Origin: Arachis hypogaea | Taxonomy: Eukaryota; Streptophyta; Magnoliopsida; Fabales; Fabaceae | DNA: 64,000 nt | Direction of reading: 5' to 3' | NCBI RefSeq assembly: GCF_003086295.3 | Contig: NC_092038.1 | Coordinates: 128,429,518 to 128,493,517 of the forward strand | Shown here: positions 18,019 through 28,055 of the stretch, piece by piece | Position numbering within the stretch: the stretch's first letter is position 1 | How the letters are laid out: each line of letters begins with the position of its first letter | Notes under the pieces: generated by a model | The model's database searches: none | What the model was told of the DNA's origin: nothing | What the model saw: only the letters and a program-made list of their open reading frames with translations | Program-made: the position numbers and the translations under genes

Positions 18019-20099
18019 TTAGTCGCCTAACAAGGTTGAAAGAAACAAATCCTGCACAAAACCAGATCTCCCAGCTGCTTGTCTCATCCTTTTCTCCCGC
18101 TCTTCAGCGCTCAACGACGGATCAAAGCTGCAGACACATACAGAACAAGGAATGTTATGTAACCCCATTTTTTTTAATATGCATTAAGCATGATGGTCCA
18201 TGCACGTTCCACTTAGTGATGACTTGAGAGACTCAGAATTTTAAAGCACCTTGATTTCCATATATGTGAAGGTGCTGTATTCTTTGCAGAAGACTCTTCA
18301 GCACTGGTTACCACAGATTTAGAAATTTCTTCAGCTTCACAAGCAGGGAAATTTAAAATAAGAGAGGACAAGAACGGATCAGTGGCTGCATTAGATACTG
18401 TGGAACTGTTTGATGACCGATATCCGCCACTGCCACCAAGAAGCACCTGTAAATGAGCCTCACGAAGATCACGACCCAAGAGTGACAATGTTTGACTGTT
18501 TGGGATGGCAACTCTTCTTAACCTGCGCCTTCTCTGTAAGTAATCAATAGTTAAGGGAATCAATGAAGCGTGTTCATTTAGACTGCCCATCATCTTAGCA
18601 AGCACTTTGCAAATACATAAATAATAATCAGAAATGTAGAAAGGATATCTTAAACAAGTGCCCATGTTGCAGTGTTATGTGACTCAACATGTCCCTTGCA
18701 ACTTTAACTGAGCATATGGGACAAATCTGTATCATAGAAAAAACAAACAATGAACCTATTATAAACAGGTTTAAAGATTAATTCAATCTTTGAGGCAGGG
18801 ATATAAGGTAACAAGAGCACACAAGACAAATACAAACAATCAATCTTCAGCAGCTTTGATTTTTCCATTCAAAACTCGGCACAAACACAAATCATACATA
18901 TTCTAGTTTCCACTACATGATCAGATGAGTTTAATTAATGATCTTTTCATCCTTAACATCTAGGGTTCAGGATTTGTAAGATTGTAACAAGCTACCTATC
19001 TGCATAAGAAGTTGCTGAGAACAAATGTCCTCAATGATGTTGAATATAATGTATAAATGAATTACACACAAGCATACAATACATACGGCAATTATCAAGA
19101 AACGGAGAAGATAACACAATTCTCGTTGAAGCTATATGCTCAATATCTAGGAGGAAATAAAAGGTTCAGCCTCAAGACCCCAAAACCTGTACTATCATTT
19201 AGCTCTGTATGAATTGTTCTTCAAGCATACTTATTCGAAATTATCACAAAATTTAAAACTAAACCATAGAACTCCTCTTCACACACACTTTCCTCGTCTA
19301 CAAGGTTTACATTAATCAGTAAGAAATCTATCTAGATAATTTATCCCATATCTGATTATTCTAAATCCTGAAAAAGTATCACATCAAAGACATGCCAATT
19401 CTGAGAAAGTATCTCATGTAGCCACACTTTTGGCTCCGGATTTTATATGTAAACTACCTCATACAATACCTCTAAGCTAGAAACATAGAGAAAAATCCAT
19501 TTCTGCTAAGCCATAAGGTTCAGCTTCCAATCAATTGAGTAAGCTATAATCTAATAAGCTACCAGCACCTTTGCTATCTATGCTAACCAATTTCTCTCCA
19601 CAAATATTTAAGAACAAATAGGATCTAGCTTTAGATTGATTTATTTGTTCCTTTTGCGTGCGTGTGTGTGTGAGACAAAACAAACATAATCACATGAAAA
19701 ATAACAGAACAACCATAAGATCTAAATAGCAACGTAAGGCAAGGAAGTGATATCAAAAGAAGAAGAATCATCATCTACCGTGACCCTGGATTCACATGAA
19801 TGTTCATCTTCAAGATGCGAACACAAGGAGGCGATGTCGAAGTCCTCGTAACAATAGGGGCACGGAAAATCTGGTCGCACCTCTTCCTCCAAATCAAAAT
19901 CATCCATTCCCAACCGATCTGAAAACACACCCCCAAATATATATAAAAAAATCAGATTTTGACTTGAACCAGAAATTTTTTCTCAACCATAAAAAAAAGA
20001 TAGCAGCGAAGAAAAGGTACCTAGGTGTGGGTGATGATGCTGAAGAGCGTACTGTCTTTTTGCAGCGGCAAGGCGTGAGGTCCAGAACTCAGAATCCAT
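18019..20099 (-). CDS. DI19: Di19 family Cys2His2 zinc-finger protein (five exons, 231 aa)
   Basis: Exons on the minus strand: 20021-20099, 19779-19918, 18649-18726, 18250-18539, 18019-18127; the sum is 696 nt and all phases join. The start MDSEFWTSRLAAAKRQYAL is the family start. Two unusual zinc fingers are visible: C46/C49/H61/H66 and C75/C78/H89/H94. A basic nuclear-targeting stretch QRRRRLRR follows at 101-108, and the conserved C-terminal domain is SAEEREKRMRQAAGRSGFVQ... ending STLLGD. Di19 proteins are nuclear regulators in drought, salt and ABA responses and targets of calcium-dependent kinases (family knowledge). Introns 1, 2 and 4 have GT...AG ends. Intron 3 has AT...AC ends (see separate entry). 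Without the last exon the fourth would read into a short non-conserved tail, so the five-exon model is preferred. Confidence 0.93.
18540..18648 (-). other. U12-type (AT-AC) intron in the Di19 gene
   Basis: 109 nt. The donor reads AAG/ATATCCTT on the minus strand, the U12 consensus. TTCCCTTAAC at 18550-18559 matches the U12 branch-site consensus TTCCTTRAC with one difference, its branch A is 11 nt from the AC acceptor at 18540-18541, and there is no polypyrimidine tract. This splice joins F-K to L-Q-R-R-R-R, which aligns without gap to the basic segment of other Di19 proteins. No nearby GT...AG pair gives that alignment. Confidence 0.85.
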
Positions 20100-21116
20100 C
20101 GAAGGATCAAAGATACAACTTTGATTGGAAAGGGGGGAAAAAGGTGCTATGAAATCAAAATTCAATAAAATACTAACAAAATAAATGGTTTTTAAAATTT
20201 GTTGCCCCGGATAAATTAAAATAATTTGTAATTGAAGCTGGTCTCCATGCTACAGGTCTAAAGCAAGAGATAGGTAGAGGATGAAGATTATTTTGTTGTC
20301 TGTAATATTATTTTGTTCAGAAATGAAGATTAGAAATATTTAGAATTGACTTATTCTAAGAGCTCGGTTGAGAGAATGCGGATTGAGATAGCCGACTGAA
20401 ATGGGAAAGAGAGAGAGTTACTTTGTGGTTGCCGAAAAGATTTTTCATATGGGTTTAAACCTTTTTTTTTATCGTTGTTTTTAATTTGTTATACCATAAA
20501 AATATCCAACTTATTTTTACAGTACGACTAAGTTTTATTATTGCTTCTTTTTTTTTTCTTCTTAAAAGCAAAGGAAAAAATTCCAAATACTAAAGTTGAA
20601 AATTAAAATAAAAATTAACAACTCTGTTCATATTAAATTTTAGTATCAAATGGTTTATATAATAATTCAACTTATGTTTTACAACTTTGAATATTACACT
20701 AAGATAAGTGTTTATAAATATATCATATATATTAAACATCTAATAATTATATCTTAATCATCATATTAATTTATATCATTGAATTTTAACGGAATAGACC
20801 ATAAAATTAGCTTCCAAGTTGCGATGGCTTTGAGCAATTGGGAGGAAATGTCGGACTTGTCTTGGTTGTTGGGTGATGTCTCCGTTTTGCTTTCTATTTA
20901 TTGTTATGTGGCTACGAGACAATTTTATGGCCTCGTTTGTGATTCTTATCTACGATATTAGTTTTTGCAGAATTTAAGAGACAATAAAAAATTAATAGGG
21001 TCATTGGATAATATTAAAAGGTTTATCTATTATAGGATACATCATACCGCTTTTTATTTTTCATATAAAAAAACTAGCGTTATCCATCGTTATTGAAGTT
21101 TTGTGTGTTATCTAAG
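20100..21116. other. Di19 5' flank and AT-rich intergenic DNA
   Basis: 20100-20450 is the presumed promoter and 5' untranslated region of the minus-strand Di19 gene. The remainder is AT-rich. No gene, RNA or clear repeat is seen. Confidence 0.45.
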
Positions 21117-21290
21117 GAATTAAATCTAAAGTAGTTTTTAAGGTTCACAAAATGAATTAATTTAGTTTTTGATTTTTTAATTGTACTATTTATGTTTATA
21201 AGATGGAAAAAAATACAGTTAATTGATTCCTTCTCATTTTTTCGTCCAAATTATTTTTAGACGGCAGTAATCTGGCAAATGATTGTCACA
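21117..21290. repeat. Left terminal inverted repeat of the MULE
   Basis: Inverted counterpart of about 27875-28046, with many mismatches but continuous alignment including CTATTTATGT, GAAAAAAAT and GACGGCA/GACGGCAATGA-type blocks. It would carry the promoter of the zinc-finger gene. Confidence 0.7.
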
Positions 21291-21450
21291 TTAGAGTATT
21301 TAATGGTTATATGACATGACAATTGAAAGTGTTTAATTTAATGTGGTTCTTGAATCTCTTTTTTAATTCTAATTGCAAAAGTAGCGCACCACTTCTTATT
21401 TTTCTTTCTCTTTGTTCGTTTTCTTCGTTGTTGTTGTGCTAGTTGGAACA

Positions 21451-21770
21451 ATGGTTGGACGTGCAAATGAAGGAGACTGGAGTTCTATTCGATCAACGAC
21501 AAAGACGCCAAGTCGCAGTAGAACCTCGCGAGTGCCAGAGCAGTGTGGATTTGGAAAACGCCCTGTGTTCCGATGATCTGGAACGAATACCCACCAAAAC
21601 AAACCCTTCTTCGGATGCGCGAATTACAATGTGAGTTTGTCTTTAAGAAGTGTTGTTGAATTTTTTCGATGGCAGACGTTGTAGAAGATGATAATGAAAA
21701 TTTTGAAGACGCTGCAGTATATAACAATGAAGAATTGAGCATGAGTCTTGCTTTGAGGATTGGCAATTAG
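21451..21770 (+). pseudogene. GRF-type zinc-finger protein pseudogene
   Basis: From the ATG at 21451 the frame reads a Ser/Arg/Thr-rich start and then a GRF-zinc-finger-like core: VPEQCGFGKRPVFR, a TGA stop where a tryptophan-like codon is usual, then SGTNTHQNKPFFGCANYN and FFRW. The C-terminal acidic part (DNENFEDAAVYNNEELSM) continues one frame over, so a base has been lost near the FRW segment. Small plant proteins of this type bind nucleic acid through the GRF finger. This copy carries one in-frame stop and one frameshift. It sits just inside the left MULE end, pointing inward. Confidence 0.7.
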
Positions 21771-22067
21771 GAGGTTAAATTAAGGACCCAAAAATATATA
21801 ATAGAAATGTTAGGATTGCTGATTTTTTTTCTTGTTAGTTGTTGTACTAGTTGTGATGGTAAAAATATAACAATTGTGTATGAAAGTATTTGTTTATAAA
21901 TGTATGAGCACTCTTTGAATTATTGGTGTGGTCTGTGTAAATAGATTACAAAAATAATAACCAAACTGAATGAATAGAACAGAACAAGTAAACTAATAAT
22001 AGCATATTTTGATTATAATTAACACAATGTCAATATAACACACTATCAATGGATCACATAATGATAA

Positions 22068-23366
22068 GGGTTTTCGTCCCTAAAGTTTGAGGTAAAAATC
22101 AAAACCGTCTCCGACCTTTTTTTGTTATTAAAATCATCCCCAACGTTACAAAATGTTATAAAATCGTCCTTTTCTACTTTAATTATATTTTTGACCAAAT
22201 TACCCTTAACTATTAATAAAAATAATAAAAAAAAGACTGAAGTATGAATGCTGAGCCATTTTTCTCTTCGACACAGACTCTCTGATCACCTCCCAACCCT
22301 AATCTCTTCAACTTTCTTCCTACGAAATACAAACGCCACCGTCAAACGAAGTCGTCGCGAGTCGAAGTCTCACCGTTGCGGGTCGAAGCCTCACCATCGC
22401 GGATCGAAGCGTCACCGTCACTGTCACCGAAGCGTTGGCATCGTCTGGTTGTCGGCTTGGTGTCGTCATGGTCATCAGCTTGTTGTCGTCACCATCACTG
22501 AAGCGTCGTCATCTGGCTCTGGCATTCTGTGCTCTCCTGCAGTGAGTACTAACTATTGAGGAATTCTGTTATTCAATCTTTTTGAGTTTTTGTTCTTTAA
22601 TTAATTTTGAGTTTCTGTGCTCTGGCCTTCCGTCATCTTCAGGACCAAAAGCACGTTGCCCTCCCACAAAAGCCAACACATCAAGATCGGCCCAGCCATT
22701 CCATTGTATCACTTGGATCTGTTTTCACCTTTTCTTCGTCTTCCTCGCCTTTTTCTCGTCGATTTTGTTGTTGCCGCGCCTCTAGTAGTTGCTCGATTTT
22801 TTTAATGTGGCAGTGAGTCCCTGTATTCCCTTCTCTGTTTTCCTGTTCTGGAGATCCTGCTGTTCAATTTTCATTCTTGATTTTTTAGTATCTATTACAG
22901 ACAATGCTTTCGATTTTCTTTGGATAATTGATTAATTGTAATAATGAATAATATAGGTTCTGAATTTTAGATAAGCAATCTTAATATTTGATGGAATGAC
23001 TTATTGATTAGTTTTTAAATTTAGACCTTTTATGGAATTGTTTTAGACAAATCTACCAATCCTATGCACCTGGAGTGAGAAGTTTATGGATTAGCAATGG
23101 CGATATGGTGTTTTTGTGTAGTAGCTTGTGAAAGAGTCAGAGCAAGAAAGAGATGTTGGGGAGTGGGGTGGGGTGGGGTTTTTCTTTTTTTTAATATTAT
23201 TTTTATTAATAGTTAAAGGTAATTTGATCAAAAAAATATAATTAAAGTAGAAAATAATGATTTTATAACATTTTGTAATGTTGGAGATGATTTTAATAAC
23301 AAAAAAAGGTCGGGGACGATTTTGATTTTCACCTCAAACCTTAGGAACGAAAAAAGTATTTAACCC
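22068..23366. mobile_element. Pack-MULE-like element (1,299 bp) with perfect 9-bp target duplication
   Basis: TAATGATAA occurs at 22059-22067 and 23367-23375, directly outside GGG...CCC ends. The first about 165 bp are an inverted copy of the last about 170 bp (shared blocks include GTTTGAGGT, AAAATCAAAA and CTACTTTAATTATATTTTT). The inside (about 22245-22860) is much richer in GC than the surroundings and has exon-like pieces with GTGAGT donors and a CTTCAG acceptor. A 9-bp duplication and long TIRs are the Mutator hallmark; capture of gene-like sequence makes it Pack-MULE-like. It is nested within the larger MULE. Confidence 0.85.
22248..22816 (+). pseudogene. Captured gene-like fragment inside the Pack-MULE-like element
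   Basis: Open frames of 103 aa (22248-22559) and about 67 aa (22582-22816) with Ser/Arg/His-rich text and degenerate short repeats (GGGTCGAAGCCTCACC-like, at about 22350-22420). The composition looks like the 5' untranslated region and first exon of a host gene. No protein family was recognised, and it may never be translated. Confidence 0.4.
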
Positions 23367-23659
23367 TAATGATAAATACCATAATACAGCCACCAAAAAG
23401 AAACCCAAGAAGATCTCCAAGTTTAAAGGTTTCTAACTACCAAAAGTGAAAATAAACCATACAGTTTGGTTATGTGCTATTCTTAATTGAAAGTAACAAA
23501 AAAAATAACTAATGCCCAAATTCTATATGTAATCAATCAAATATCAATAGCTAGTACATCTAATTATTTAGTGTTTTTCTTCCTTGGTGCTTTGAATCCT
23601 AGAGATGGAACAAATTTCAGAAAGCTTGCCAACTTAGAAGATGTTGCTGCACTTACTCC

Positions 23660-24318
23660 TTACATGGAATCAACAGAAACAGTTACTGATGGTGGTGAGT
23701 TCCTCCTTTTGGTTGGTAATTTATGTGGCCTTCTTATTGTTGGTGGTGAGTTCCTCCTTAAGGAGCAATGACAAAAAAAAGTAAAAAATAAATAATAAGA
23801 AATTTTTTTTATCTCATCTTGTGTTCCACCATAGTTTGGTTGGGATAAATCTATCTCCGTAGCTTGGGATACAACCACGGATGGTGGAAGGTTGTCTGTA
23901 ACAACCACATGAGGAGGATTTTGAATACCTGTACCAGGAAGAGCTTCAACTACTTGTGGTGCCTCATTGGCAGTGTTGCTTACTTCTACTGCAGGTATAC
24001 TCCTAGTTGGAGTAGTTTTGGAGTTGGCAGTCGCCACAACAGCCGCTGTAGCTGCAAGCGTAGCACCAACCTCATCAGCTCTCTTTTTTTTATATCCCCT
24101 CTTGGTGTGGCCCTTTACTCCACAATATGTGCATGTGAACGGCTTCAACTGTCTCTTTAGAGTAACGGTTGGCTTAGCTTTCTTGTTTCCATGAGTACCC
24201 TCATTAGCATCCTTTCTTCTTTTGGTTGTCAGTTTTCCTGATTTTCGTTTAATGTTAGGAGCTTGTGGTTGATTGTAAACTGATTTTTCCCACAAGGATT
24301 GGCTTGGGAGAGGATTGA
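23660..24318 (-). pseudogene. mudrA-like MULE transposase, C-terminal fragment with CCHC knuckle
   Basis: A 211-residue open stretch starts shortly after the solo LTR. It holds a basic linker (KRKSGKLTTKRRKDANEG) and the C-terminal zinc knuckle CTYCGVKGHTKRGYKKK typical of MuDR-family transposases, where the last Cys of CX2CX4HX4C has become Tyr. An alanine/threonine-rich tail follows. The catalytic DDE core is not present anywhere in the window. It is the continuation of 26076-26510 across the LTR insertion. Confidence 0.75.
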
Positions 24319-26075
24319 TGTTGAAGGTTGTAATAGGCTTAGAGAAGGGGGGTTGAATCTATGCCTATCTTTTAAATTACTGAACTTAACCCTTTAATGT
24401 AAACTTTCAATTCTGATTCTATTTGAACTCAGCAGCGGAAATTTATGAGACAATTTATTTTTGTCTCATGAATATCAAAAAACAGAACTGAGCAGAGAAA
24501 AGAAAAGCTAACACCATCATGTATCCTGGTTCAGTTGCCTTGTGCTATGCAACCTACGTCCAGTCTCTACCACAACAGTGGTGGAATTTTCACTATAGTT
24601 AAAGTATTACATACACCAATTTCACAGGATTGACACAATCCTCTCACACTCAAGTTCTAACCTAACTTGACATTGGCTATGCTAATACCTAACTCTTCCT
24701 CTTAGTGCTACCTAACTCTTCCTCTTAGTGCTAACCCAACTAAAAAAGGGATACCTCACAGGTACAAGATACAAGACACAGACTTACCTAAAGAAATATG
24801 AAAATAACTCTAGGCTTTTCTCTCAAGTGTATCACTCAGCCTCTTTCTACTCATTTGGCTTTTACTTGATCTCTCTCATTCTGCCTTTTCACTCAAGAAA
24901 TTATAGAAAGATAAACATTAAAAAGAAAATTACAATCTGTAAAATATGAAGGAGATTGACTCTTCAACAGCCTCTTTGCTATGTGATAAACTAGATTTGC
25001 ATGTTTCTGATTCATCTCTTCATTTTTTGGTGAAAAGATTCTTTAAAAGAAAACACTGTCCAAATAGATGAACTTCCTCAGGGAGCACTTCTCAAAACAG
25101 AACCTCAATACCCTGATTCTCTCTCCTTACTTCTGAATGATAAAAAAATCTTCTTTTATCTCCTTGCATGTTGCTGGGTTGCTCTTCCTAGGTCAACTTC
25201 TTGAGCTTTGTGCCTCACCAACTCAACCGTTCACTTTCTTCTATTTTTACTGAAATTAGGGACTTTGGTTCTGACCTCCTTGGTTGACCGAAAGCCTCAA
25301 GATAGCAAACACAAAACATCTTTCAATGGTAAGCCAGATCTTGGCCATTGAAAAATAGCTTGGTCCTCAAGTTGTATTTGTGATCGTAGATGCACAGCAG
25401 GGAAGGATAGACTTTATCTTTCCCATGTATCCCAATATGGAGTAGCAGAGAGTTGAAGATGAAGCGAAGAAAATGAGATGCATGTAGAAGAAAATAAAAT
25501 CACCTTTAACTTTTGACCTCTTCTTAATAAAGATTGATGTCGGTGATTAGACTTCTACCATTTGTTTAACCTTCTCTTTCTTGCTTCTTTGGTGAATAGC
25601 TTAGGGAAGAAGCTCTCTCTTTCTTCTGTGGTTTCTTAATAAAGATTGATATGGGTGATTAGACTTCTATCATTTGTTTAACCTTCTCTTTCTTGCTTCT
25701 TTGGTGAATAGCTTAGGGAAAAAGCTCTCTCTTTCTTCTATGGTTTCTAACCAAGATGGGAAAAAGTGAACGTTGATTTGGTGAAAGCAAATGAGAGGGA
25801 AAAGCTTGCTGTCGGGCTTGGATTAGATCATTTCATTCAATCCGTTTTTATTTCTCAACTTTATTTCCTTTTGGGCTTTGTTTGATGATTCGTAGTCTAC
25901 CAGTTTTGTTTCTTATTTTCCATCCTCTTGGGCTACTGCAATAATAAGTTTTGGTCTGCAATATTTAATAAATAATTAGCAACATATAATTATAAACAAT
26001 CAACGCTAATTATTTTATTTTGCTCAAAAATAATATTTGTCATTATTAATTAATTTAGTTAATTTCTTACTCAAC
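24319..26075. mobile_element. Solo LTR of a Ty1/copia family related to the SIRE-type element
   Basis: Starts TGTTGAAGG and ends near ...TTACTCAAC. Internal segments resemble the LTRs at 45350 and 53953 (CCTGGTTCAGTTGC, the ATGCAACCTAC.GTCCAGTCTC block, ACATACACCAATT). No internal coding region is present, so it is a solo LTR. It splits the mudrA-like reading frame within a conserved HINPLPS-type segment: the text before it ends ...TYEHHI and after it resumes PLPSQSLWEKS. The target duplication is imperfect and the right end is uncertain by a few bases. Short imperfect duplications occur inside (25540-25740). Confidence 0.7.
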
Positions 26076-26510
26076 GGATGTGATGTTCATAGGTCTTCTT
26101 GTATGACTCCATGGTGACCAAGGGATGACAGAAATTTTTGGGTCTCTTGTTCACCCGTGCAAAAGTAGCACAGACACGAACACAGAGAATGCTTATAGTA
26201 AATTAATCAACTCTAATTTAACTCCACACTAACTCACATAATAATTGAAGTGAAGCCATTTATAATGAAAATAAAAATAAAATCGGTGTAAAGGTTAATA
26301 ATATCACATGTTAACATCCAGAACTGGCAGTGCAAAGTCTTTTGCCTATATCAACAATCATGTTTGTTGGGTGTCCATAGACTTCAAATTTTTCATAGTC
26401 TTCATCTCCAGTCCATATAGAGACACATTTCTTTGATTCTTTTCTAACCTTTTCTAACCGACTTTGAATAACAGAAGGAAGTTTCTAGACATGGTTGTTC
26501 AACTTTACCT
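26076..26510 (-). pseudogene. mudrA-like transposase, middle/C-terminal fragment
   Basis: The minus strand encodes WTGDEDYEKFEVYGHPTNM and the start of the SWIM-type zinc finger (IGKRLCT...FW), broken by a one-base loss, then an intron-like gap. It ends with KNFCHPLVTMESYKKTYEHHI immediately before the solo LTR. These are the usual segments downstream of the MULE catalytic core. Confidence 0.7.
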
Positions 26511-26562
26511 TATTCTTTGGAAGTGAACTTGGACTTGGGCTTTGGTTGAGTTTTGTTGGGGT

Positions 26563-27240
26563 TTAAAATGTGGTTGGACTTTGGAGTTGGCTTCTGATTA
26601 TGCTTGACAATGGGAGGTGGGTTGGGCTTCCTACTGGGTTTCGAGTTGGGTCTATGATTAGGTTTGGGGTTCTCAAGATCACCCATGGAGTTGGTGGGTC
26701 ATCATTGGTAGGATTTGTGGTGGGGGGATGAGTAGCAAGTTTGTTTGCGATGGAATTTGGAGTAGCAGGAATTGGATTTGCAGTTGATTTGTTTGGAATT
26801 GGGTTTGTAGTTGATTTGTCATCTGGAGTTTGATTTGAGGTATCCTCAAGTGTGTTCTTGTTAGTCTTTAAGTCACTGTCACAAACCTCTTGTTCTTCAT
26901 AATCAAGTAACATCACAGCTCCTTTCCCATCAAACAGTTCAGGTGTGGAAATTTCATGTTCAAAATAAACATCAACTACTCCATCATTCTTCTGTGCATG
27001 GAAGCACATCTCCCTTAATTCATCATCACTGGTCAGAGCTCTCAGTCCAACCTCCAAGCTCCTGCCCGGAACCAGCCACCAACACTCAACTACCTTGTGA
27101 TACCCCAACTCCTTGAAATAGTTTCTCACGAAAAAACATCAAGTGTATCCTCATTTAAATCTCCTAAGCAACTTCTATTATCAGGTGAGTAAACCAATAT
27201 TCCATCAACATTCTTCTTAAACGTTCCACCATGGTAGAAC
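26563..27240 (-). pseudogene. mudrA-like transposase, N-terminal fragment
   Basis: The text MFYHGGTFKKN...ILVYSPDN (27131-27240) and, after a frameshift, NYFKELGYHKVVECWWLVPGRSLEVGLRALTSDDELREMCFHAQKN..VDVYFEH is the N-terminal PB1-like region of plant MuDR transposases. A Pro/Asn/Thr-rich linker follows. It then joins directly to post-core sequence, so the DDE transposase core has been deleted and this MULE copy could not move by itself. Confidence 0.75.
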
Positions 27241-27874
27241 ATGATATCCAACAATTTTTTTATCTACACCGAAAAAAAAAAGTATAACAATTTATCTAAT
27301 GTATACTGTTAATAATACAATCAGCAAACTACAGTAGAACATAATCCAATATTGTTTATAGACTTCTACTTCATTGACATTGCCATTATAGAAACACATT
27401 TATTTCCCGTGTGAAAACAGAACATTCTGAAAACCCATACCTACACCATCCGGTGCAAAAAATCCTAGCTAATAATATAACATCAATGGTTTTTCATCAA
27501 CCAACACGAAATTTTCAAGTCAAATTCATAACGATGGATACCTCAACACTATAAAAAATAAATAAAAAATATTTTATTCATTGCATGCCTACTCTGTGTC
27601 AGGGGGCTTCGCGAGGAAGCTTTACTCCTTCTTTCACCGATTTTGAGCCAACGATGAGCAGGTTTCGACGGACTCGAATTTGCTTCACCACAAAGTCACC
27701 AAGACTAGCGAATGCCAGGATATGGTACTTTCAGTTCGAAGAAGATGAAGTGGCGAAGTGATCTCTTTAAATATGGGGTTTTAACTTTTGGTAACTCCTT
27801 CCTACTTGAAACAGCATCGTTTCCTTATTTTAGCACCAAAACCTAATGCGACGATGTTTTCTATTGTCCAGCGT

Positions 27875-28046
27875 GACAATCATTTGCTAGGTCATTGCCG
27901 TCAGAAAGCAGTTTGGATGGAAAAATGGGAAGGAACTAACTAGGTGCATTTTTTTCAATCTCGAGGACATAAATAGTGCAATTGGGAAGTTAGGAACCAA
28001 ATCGGTGTATTTCGTGAATTTCAAGACTACTTTACGATTTAACTCG
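27875..28046. repeat. Right terminal inverted repeat of the MULE
   Basis: Inverse copy of the left end. It would carry the promoter of the mudrA-like gene, whose N-terminal remnant begins some 600 bp inside. Confidence 0.7.
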
Positions 28047-28055
28047 TTATTTAGG

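Larger units (their letters stand above)
21117..28046. mobile_element. Degenerate Mutator-like element (MULE) with long TIRs and two convergent genes
   Basis: The left end (21117 to about 21290) and the inverse of the right end (about 27875-28046) align over some 170 bp, e.g. AGCAAATGATTGTCAC against GGCAAATGATTGTCAC at the inner edge and AGTTAAATC against AATTAAATC at the outer edge. Flanks TTATCTAAG (21108-21116) and TTATTTAGG (28047-28055) match at 7 of 9 positions, fitting an old 9-bp target duplication. Inside are a GRF zinc-finger pseudogene reading in from the left and mudrA-like fragments reading in from the right. Later insertions are at 22068-23366 and 24319-26075. Confidence 0.7.

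Noticed and set aside
18213..18665. A single-exon reading of the Di19 3' part with its own Met
   Set aside because: The upstream 40 residues are intron and the last residues run past a splice donor; the five-exon model matches the family fully.
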